Source: Pseudomonadota bacterium
GTDB lineage: Bacteria; Pseudomonadota; Gammaproteobacteria; Steroidobacterales; Steroidobacteraceae
DNA: 64,000 nucleotides
NCBI GenBank assembly: GCA_023391815.1
Contig: JAEWAF010000132.1
Coordinates: forward strand, 1 to 64,000
Direction: 5' to 3'
The notes beneath the pieces were generated by a model. That model did not search any database and was not told the DNA's origin. It worked only from the letters and a program-made list of their open reading frames with translations. A program made the translations under genes and the position numbers. This document shows, in pieces, positions 59,069-64,000 of this stretch (positions are counted from its first letter, which is position 1; each line of letters starts with the position of its first letter).

Positions 59069-59866
59069 CTAGGCAACCACTGCGCCCCCGGTCCTGCGGC
59101 GAATATTCCTCAAAACGACCGTATTGCCACGCTGGGAACGTTCGTAGTCGTAGCCGCTGAGCGCCGATTCGAGCGCCGCCGTGCAGCCCGGGCGATAGCG
59201 GTCGTGCAGTTCGATCATTAGATTGCCGACGCGGCTCAGCCAGTCGGTGCTGTGGCTCAGCACTTCCTGTTCCGCACCCTCGATGTCCATCTTGAGAATG
59301 TCGATGTGATCGAGCCCATGGAGTTGCATCACATCGGCGACCGAAACCGCAGGCAGGTCGGTCGGCTGGTCGGACTCGATCACGCGAAAACTCCAGGTTG
59401 CCGCGTCGGGATTCTCGATGCGCAGCCAGGTGCTGCGGCTCCAGAGTCCCGCGCGTATGGGACGAACACGCGGGTACGCGCTGACGTTCTTGCGGAGTAC
59501 TTCGAAGTTGGTGGGTTCCGGCTCGATCGCAATCACCGCCGCACCTTGAAACCGCTCGGCAAAGAACACGGTGGCCAGGCCGATGTGAGCACCCGCATCG
59601 ACGATGACGGTCGGAGCGGCGGCATCGATATCGTATTCACGAGCCAGGAACACTTCGTCGAATACGCTCTGGTCCGCCGTGCCGGGGCGAATCGCGACCG
59701 GATGGCGCGTCTCGGCGTCGGCCGCCGAGATGAAACAAATATCGGGATGCAGCAGCAGGGCGAAATAGCCGGTGAGGGCGCGTAGCGTGCCGAATCGGCC
59801 GCGATACCAGCTCAGCCAGGACCATTGCGACGGGCTCAGAAGTCTTCGGGCGATGCGTTTGAGCAT
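59069..59866 (-). CDS. FkbM family methyltransferase
   Basis: A 265-residue SAM-dependent methyltransferase of the FkbM type. Features are V-D-A-G-A-H-I-G-L-A-T-V-F-F near residue 91 (SAM site), A-I-E-P-E-P-T-N-F-E near 114, and K-M-D-I-E-G-A-E near 197. Members methylate sugar or amide oxygens in glycans and natural products. It lies just after the second dimethylformamidase-like gene on the opposite strand. Together with the TylF-like gene at 53786 it makes a glycan-modification theme plausible. Confidence 0.85.
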   Translation of the reverse strand: MLKRIARRLLSPSQWSWLSWYRGRFGTLRALTGYFALLLHPDICFISAADAETRHPVAIRPGTADQSVFDEVFLAREYDIDAAAPTVIVDAGAHIGLATVFFAERFQGAAVIAIEPEPTNFEVLRKNVSAYPRVRPIRAGLWSRSTWLRIENPDAATWSFRVIESDQPTDLPAVSVADVMQLHGLDHIDILKMDIEGAEQEVLSHSTDWLSRVGNLMIELHDRYRPGCTAALESALSGYDYERSQRGNTVVLRNIRRRTGGAVVA

Positions 59867-60055
59867 GGCGTGCTCGACCTTGAGAGATTCGAAACGAGGG
59901 ACACAAAACCTCGCGCTTCGACTCGCTTATTACGTTGGACAGAATGCCGGCGGTCAATGGCCCCACGGTGACGAAGGGCGGGCCGTGGCACCTATCGTGC
60001 ACGGCTGCACGGCAAAGACGCTGCCGCAAGCGTCACATGGGAATAGAAAGGGTTC

Positions 60056-60085
60056 TTGCCCGACCACCCGACTTGGTTCTACTAT
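60056..60085 (+). promoter_or_regulatory. Possible promoter of the GMC dehydrogenase operon
   Basis: TTGCCC at 60056-60061 and TACTAT at 60080-60085 with an 18-bp spacer, lying about 95 bp before the first ATG. It sits in the 315-bp gap between the divergent FkbM gene and the Tat-signal gene, which otherwise shows no gene. The match is weak and no transcription data exist. Confidence 0.35.
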
Positions 60086-60181
60086 CCCGCGAAGCCGGTG
60101 GTACCGGTAACAAGCACATCGCCGAGCGCTCCGCGCGACAGGCGATCGAGTCGGTGGACGCGCAGGGGGGCGGGTCAGTCC

Positions 60182-60724
60182 ATGATCAATCGACGTAACT
60201 TTCTGCAAGGAACATCGGCGTTGATGGCCCATGCGGGCTTTTCTCAAGTCGTCGCCGGCTTTCTCGCGAGCCGAGCGGCGGCAGCAACGACGGCACGCGC
60301 TCCGACCTTCCTATCTGCTTCCGAGCTGGCTCGAGTTGCTGTCCTCGTGGACATGTTGCTTCCTGAAACCGACTCGCCAGCCGCCACCGCCGCCGGTACG
60401 CATGAGTTCGTCGATGAGGCGTTAGGCGCATGCGCATCGCCCAAACAGCAAGCGGCATTCCGAAGCGGGCTCGCATCGCTTGCGGCGGACGGCTTCGATT
60501 CGATGAGTGCCCGGGAGCGCCTCGCCTGGTTGCAGCGACGTGCGGCGGCCGATGTCGTGCTCCCCTATGACGAGTCGTTCTTCAAAATCCTCAAGGACTA
60601 CACGCTGACCGGCTACTTTCATTCCGAAATCGGTGCCACCCGGGCGTTGGCGTACGAACGGGTGCCGGGCGGTTTCCAGGGCGACATTGCACTCGCGGCC
60701 GACCAGAAGGCATGGGCGATTTGA
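60182..60724 (+). CDS. Tat-exported small subunit, gluconate 2-dehydrogenase subunit 3 family
   Basis: A 180-residue protein with a twin-arginine signal (N-R-R-N-F-L-Q-G at residues 3-10, hydrophobic core to about residue 37, A-A-A-A-T). The mature domain matches the small gamma subunit of FAD-dependent sugar and alcohol dehydrogenases. It acts as a chaperone that carries the folded flavoprotein across the membrane by the Tat route. GGGGGG lies about ten bases upstream. The GMC subunit starts 2 bp after its stop, so the two are cotranscribed. Confidence 0.83.
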   Translation: MINRRNFLQGTSALMAHAGFSQVVAGFLASRAAAATTARAPTFLSASELARVAVLVDMLLPETDSPAATAAGTHEFVDEALGACASPKQQAAFRSGLASLAADGFDSMSARERLAWLQRRAAADVVLPYDESFFKILKDYTLTGYFHSEIGATRALAYERVPGGFQGDIALAADQKAWAI

Positions 60725-60726
60725 TA

Positions 60727-62406
60727 ATGGCGAAGGCGAACACGTTCGATGCGATCGTGGTCGGCTCCGGCATGTCCGGCGGCTGGGCCGCGAAGGAGCT
60801 GACCGAGCGCGGGCTGCGGACGCTGGTGCTGGAGCGGGGGCGCGATCTGCGTCATATCGTCGATTACAAAACGGCACTCCAGGATCCGTGGCAGCTGCCG
60901 CATCACAACCGGCCGAGCCAGCAGGATCGTGCCGCCCAACCGATCCAATCGACGTTGTACCTTTACGATCAGTCGACCAAGCAGCACTTCGTCAACGACC
61001 TGGAGCATCCGTACGCCCAAGCGCAGCCGTTCAACTGGTATCGCGGCAGCCACGTCGGCGGTCGTTCGTTGATGTGGGCGCGGCACGTGTTTCGTTACAG
61101 CGATCTGGATTTCGAAGCGAACCTGCGCGAAGGCACCGGCATCGATTGGCCGATCCGCTACGCCGACATCGCACCGTGGTACGAGCACGTCGAACGATTC
61201 ATCGGCGCCAGCGGCGAGAATGCCGGCTTGCCGCAGCTGCCGGACCAGGTGCTGCAACCGCCTTTCGAAATGAATGCGTTCGAGAAGCACATTCGCTCGC
61301 GCTTCGCCGCGAAGTTCACCGATCGCAAATTGATCTGTAGCGCCACCGCGGTGCTCTCGCGCGAACACAATGGCCGCGGACCTTGTCAGGGGCGCAACCA
61401 GTGCGCGCGCGGTTGCCCGTTCAGCGCCTACTTCTCATCCAACGGCGTCACGTTGCCCGCCGCCGCCGCGACCGGGCGGCTCACGTTGCGACCCGACTCC
61501 ATCGTTCATTCGCTGATCTACGATGATTCGAAGCGGCGCGTGACAGGCGTGCGCGTGCTCGATGCACAAACGAAACAAGCGACCGAGTACTTTGCTCGAG
61601 TGGTGTTCCTGTGCGCTTCGACTCTGGGTTCCACGGCCATTCTCTTGAACTCGCGTTCCTCGCGGTTTCCCAATGGCCTCGGTAACGACAGCGGCGTGCT
61701 CGGGCATTATTTGATGGATCATCACAACGGTGGCGGCGCGGTCGGCTCGTATTCCCAACTGGCGGATCGCTATTATCGCGGTCGTCGCTCGACGAGCATG
61801 TACATCCCGCGCTTCCGTAACGTAGCTCAGCGAGAAAAGAACTTCCTGCGCGGCTATGGATACGAGGTCTACACCTCACGCCAGAATTGGACCCGCGGCC
61901 TGGAAACCGCCGACTTCGGTGCCGCTTTCAAGAACGAGATCACGCGTCCGGGCAAATGGCAGGTCTACATGGAAGGCTACGGCGAGACGCTTGCCTATAA
62001 AGACAACAGAGTGTGGTTGGACCCCGACCGGCCGGATCCTTGGGGCATGCCGACCATCAACGTGTCCATGAGCTATCGCGACAACGAACGTCGCATGAGC
62101 GAGCAAATGATGGCCGACGCTGTCGAAATGCTCGAAGCCGCCGATGTCGAGGCAGTCTCGGGCTTCAATCGACCAACCATTCCGGGCAGCGTGATTCACG
62201 AAATGGGCACGGCCCGCATGGGGCGTGATCCGAAGACCTCCGTCCTCAATGGTCACAACCAGGTCCACGCCGTGCCAAACGTGTTCGTCACCGACGGCTC
62301 ATGCATGGTGTCGTCCCCGACTCAGAATCCGTCGCTGACATATATGGCGCTATCGGCGCGGGCATCGGCGTATGCGGTGGAGCGACTGGCGAAGGGCGAG
62401 ATCTAG
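60727..62406 (+). CDS. GMC family dehydrogenase flavoprotein with an Fe-S cysteine motif
   Basis: A 559-residue FAD enzyme of the glucose-methanol-choline family. The FAD motif is G-S-G-M-S-G near residue 15, and the probable catalytic pair is H491 (H-E-M-G-T-A) and N534 (T-Q-N-P-S). C220-x5-C226-x3-C230 (C-Q-G-R-N-Q-C-A-R-G-C) matches the C-x5-C-x3-C motif linked to the 3Fe-4S cluster of bacterial FAD-glucose dehydrogenase. With the small subunit it should form a periplasmic dehydrogenase acting on sugars or glycosides, perhaps a glucoside 3-dehydrogenase. The multihaem cytochrome subunit usual in that system is not encoded next to it. Confidence 0.86.
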   Translation: MAKANTFDAIVVGSGMSGGWAAKELTERGLRTLVLERGRDLRHIVDYKTALQDPWQLPHHNRPSQQDRAAQPIQSTLYLYDQSTKQHFVNDLEHPYAQAQPFNWYRGSHVGGRSLMWARHVFRYSDLDFEANLREGTGIDWPIRYADIAPWYEHVERFIGASGENAGLPQLPDQVLQPPFEMNAFEKHIRSRFAAKFTDRKLICSATAVLSREHNGRGPCQGRNQCARGCPFSAYFSSNGVTLPAAAATGRLTLRPDSIVHSLIYDDSKRRVTGVRVLDAQTKQATEYFARVVFLCASTLGSTAILLNSRSSRFPNGLGNDSGVLGHYLMDHHNGGGAVGSYSQLADRYYRGRRSTSMYIPRFRNVAQREKNFLRGYGYEVYTSRQNWTRGLETADFGAAFKNEITRPGKWQVYMEGYGETLAYKDNRVWLDPDRPDPWGMPTINVSMSYRDNERRMSEQMMADAVEMLEAADVEAVSGFNRPTIPGSVIHEMGTARMGRDPKTSVLNGHNQVHAVPNVFVTDGSCMVSSPTQNPSLTYMALSARASAYAVERLAKGEI

Positions 62407-62480
62407 AGGTTCGAGTCGACGCCAGCTCGGCTATTCTGTCTTTCGCGGTATGATCCCGCGTGGGCAGCGTGGAGAATTCG

Positions 62481-63899
62481 ATGGCATCCAGCAGTGTAGC
62501 CGGACCGGTCGTAGCGGGCGTGAAGCGGCCGTTCGGGGCCGCGGTGGCGGCTGCGTTGAGCGAGCGGTTCGGCGATCGCTTTGTGACGTCGGAATCAGTA
62601 CGCCAACATCACGGTCGCGACGAGTCTGCATACGACATCACTCCGCCGGACGCGGTTGTCTTCGCGCTGTCGACCGAAGACGTTGCGTTCACCCTTGCGC
62701 TGGCAAACCAACACAGCGTGCCGGTCATCGCCTACGGCGCCGGCTCCTCGCTCGAAGGTCACTTGCTCGCCGTGCAGGGCGGGATCTGTCTCGACCTGTC
62801 GCGCATGAACACCGTTCTCGAGGTCGACGCCGCCGAAGGCATCGCGGTCGTCGAGGCGGGCGTGACCCGCAAACAGTTGAATGAGCATATTCGTCAGGAA
62901 GGCGTGTTCTTTTCCGTCGACCCCGGTGCGGATGCGACCATCGGCGGCATGATCGCCACGCGTGCCAGCGGCACGAACGCGGTTCGTTACGGGACGATGC
63001 GAGAGAATGTTTTATCCCTCACCGCGGTCACCGCGACCGGTGAAGTCATTCACACGGGCACGCGCGCCAGAAAATCTTCCGCCGGCTATGACCTCACGCA
63101 CTTGTTGATCGGCAGCGAGGGGACGCTCGCGATCGTAACGCAGGCGGTCGTGAAGTTGCGGCCGGTGCCGGAGGCGTCGAGCGTCGCCGTCGGGCACTTT
63201 CCCGACGTGGACGCGGCGGTGCGCACGGCCAGTGAGATCATTCAGTACGGCTTGCCGATCGCCCGATGTGAGTTGCTGGATGAAATGACGGTGATGGCCG
63301 TGAACCGTTACAGCAAGCTCACCTTGCTCGAGCGACCGATGTTGTTGATGGAGTTTCACGGCAGCGAGACATCGGTAGCCGAGCAGGCGGCGGTGGCGGA
63401 GGAGATTGCGAAACAAAATGGCGGCGAGGAGTTCCGCTGGACCAAGCTGCCGGAGGAGCGGACGAAGTTGTGGAGCGCTCGTCACAATGCGTATTTCGCG
63501 ACGTTGCAGTTGCGACCAGGATGCCGGGGTTTCTCCACGGATGCGTGTGTGCCGATTTCCAAACTGGCGCAGTGTATTGCCGAGACCAGGGTGGATCTGT
63601 CCGCTTCCGGGCTGACCGCGACCGTGCTGGGGCACGTGGGTGACGGTAATTTCCACGTTTCTTTGGTGATCGACCCGAGCGATCAGAAAGAGTGGGAGGC
63701 GTGCGAGCTGTTCAATGAGCGGCTGGTGCATCGGGCGATCGCGATGGGCGGCACGTGCACCGGAGAGCACGGCGTGGGGCTCCACAAGAAACGCTTCCTC
63801 GAAGCGGAGCATGGCAAGGCGGCGGTGGATGTGATGCGGGCGCTGAAGCGGACGCTCGATCCAAACAATATTCTCAATCCGGGCAAGATTTTCGATTAG
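62481..63899 (+). CDS. FAD-linked oxidase, D-lactate dehydrogenase (cytochrome)-like
   Basis: A 472-residue flavoprotein of the VAO/GlcD type. It has an N-terminal FAD-binding-4 domain (P-V-I-A-Y-G-A-G-S-S-L-E-G-H near residue 85, then P-G-A-D-A-T-I-G-G-M near 150) and a C-terminal FAD-oxidase_C domain (V-L-G-H-V-G-D-G-N-F-H, then G-T-C-T-G-E-H-G-V-G). This pattern fits D-lactate or D-2-hydroxyacid dehydrogenases that give electrons to cytochrome c or quinone. I prefer the ATG at 62481 (TGGAG before it) over the GTG at 62460. The link to the GMC operon 75 bp upstream is unclear. Confidence 0.83.
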   Translation: MASSSVAGPVVAGVKRPFGAAVAAALSERFGDRFVTSESVRQHHGRDESAYDITPPDAVVFALSTEDVAFTLALANQHSVPVIAYGAGSSLEGHLLAVQGGICLDLSRMNTVLEVDAAEGIAVVEAGVTRKQLNEHIRQEGVFFSVDPGADATIGGMIATRASGTNAVRYGTMRENVLSLTAVTATGEVIHTGTRARKSSAGYDLTHLLIGSEGTLAIVTQAVVKLRPVPEASSVAVGHFPDVDAAVRTASEIIQYGLPIARCELLDEMTVMAVNRYSKLTLLERPMLLMEFHGSETSVAEQAAVAEEIAKQNGGEEFRWTKLPEERTKLWSARHNAYFATLQLRPGCRGFSTDACVPISKLAQCIAETRVDLSASGLTATVLGHVGDGNFHVSLVIDPSDQKEWEACELFNERLVHRAIAMGGTCTGEHGVGLHKKRFLEAEHGKAAVDVMRALKRTLDPNNILNPGKIFD

Positions 63900-63995
63900 C
63901 CCTGACCGCCACAATCCTGCAACGTTCCCGCGACGATTCTGTAAAACGCGTTGTGCATAGTTCACGCCGATACGCGCTTTTGCAGAGGAGTTGCC

Positions 63996-64000
63996 ATGCG
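63996..64000 (+). CDS. Start of a gene that continues beyond the window
   Basis: An ATG at 63996 is preceded by AGAGGAG with ideal spacing at 63984-63990. Only the first five bases are inside the window, so no product can be given. The 96 bp between the preceding stop and this start is the probable promoter region. Confidence 0.45.

Overview
The window is high-GC, gene-dense bacterial DNA with short intergenic gaps, many ATGA/TGATG start-stop overlaps and Shine-Dalgarno-led starts. TonB-dependent receptors, an ECF sigma/FecR pair, lipoproteins and an outer-membrane-type DUF3187 protein point to a Gram-negative. The paa cluster, several amidohydrolases, a DUF885 peptidase and a Baeyer-Villiger-type monooxygenase suggest a catabolically versatile soil or freshwater gammaproteobacterium, perhaps Steroidobacter-like. 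That placement is an inference; no rRNA is present. I see no transposase, integrase, phage gene or CRISPR array. One tRNA gene, tRNA-Ala(CGC), lies at 26073-26148.

Layout. 1-2315: a pair of 85-bp direct repeats, then DUF899, DUF72 and Lrp/AsnC genes on the minus strand. 2475-5864: a branched-chain 2-oxoacid dehydrogenase module (fused E1 alpha/beta and E2, no E3). 5867-13567: phenylacetate catabolism, with paaX divergent from paaABCDE-paaG-paaZ. 13564-15516: a second Lrp gene and a Baeyer-Villiger-type flavoprotein. 15626-17254: DUF6356 and DUF3187 proteins. 17387-22331: a serine hydrolase, D-aminoacylase, DgcN-like protein and RpiR regulator, read as a D-amino-acid salvage operon with a dyad in front. 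22417-26003: a YkgJ-type cysteine-cluster protein, a Cys-rich lipoprotein, allophanate hydrolase and a histidine phosphatase.

26192-41816 is a hydrolase and uptake island. It holds an Ig/Fn3 protein, a large M1-like peptidase-amidohydrolase fusion, a secreted esterase, an ECF sigma/FecR/STN-TonB receptor signalling set, a DUF885 peptidase, a second amidohydrolase and an extracytoplasmic solute-binding lipoprotein. 41904-48186 holds an MscS channel, a small basic protein, an F420-type LLM oxidoreductase, a TonB-like anchored protein, an SBP56/methanethiol-oxidase-family protein and a polytopic membrane protein.

48259-59866 is bounded by two 541-residue paralogous lipoproteins with a dimethylformamidase-beta-like domain. 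Between and beside them lie CopC-like, NmrA-like, alpha/beta hydrolase, methyltransferase and small lipoprotein genes, plus a frameshifted O-acyltransferase. 60182-62406 encodes a Tat-exported small subunit and a GMC flavoprotein carrying the C-x5-C-x3-C iron-sulfur motif of FAD-glucose dehydrogenases. 62481-63899 is a D-lactate-dehydrogenase-type flavoprotein, and a further gene begins at 63996.

The best candidates for new biology are the D-amino-acid salvage operon with its dyad, the sigma/FecR/TonB-receptor-linked hydrolase island with the peptidase-amidohydrolase fusion, the duplicated dimethylformamidase-like lipoproteins, and the Fe-S GMC dehydrogenase that lacks a visible cytochrome partner.
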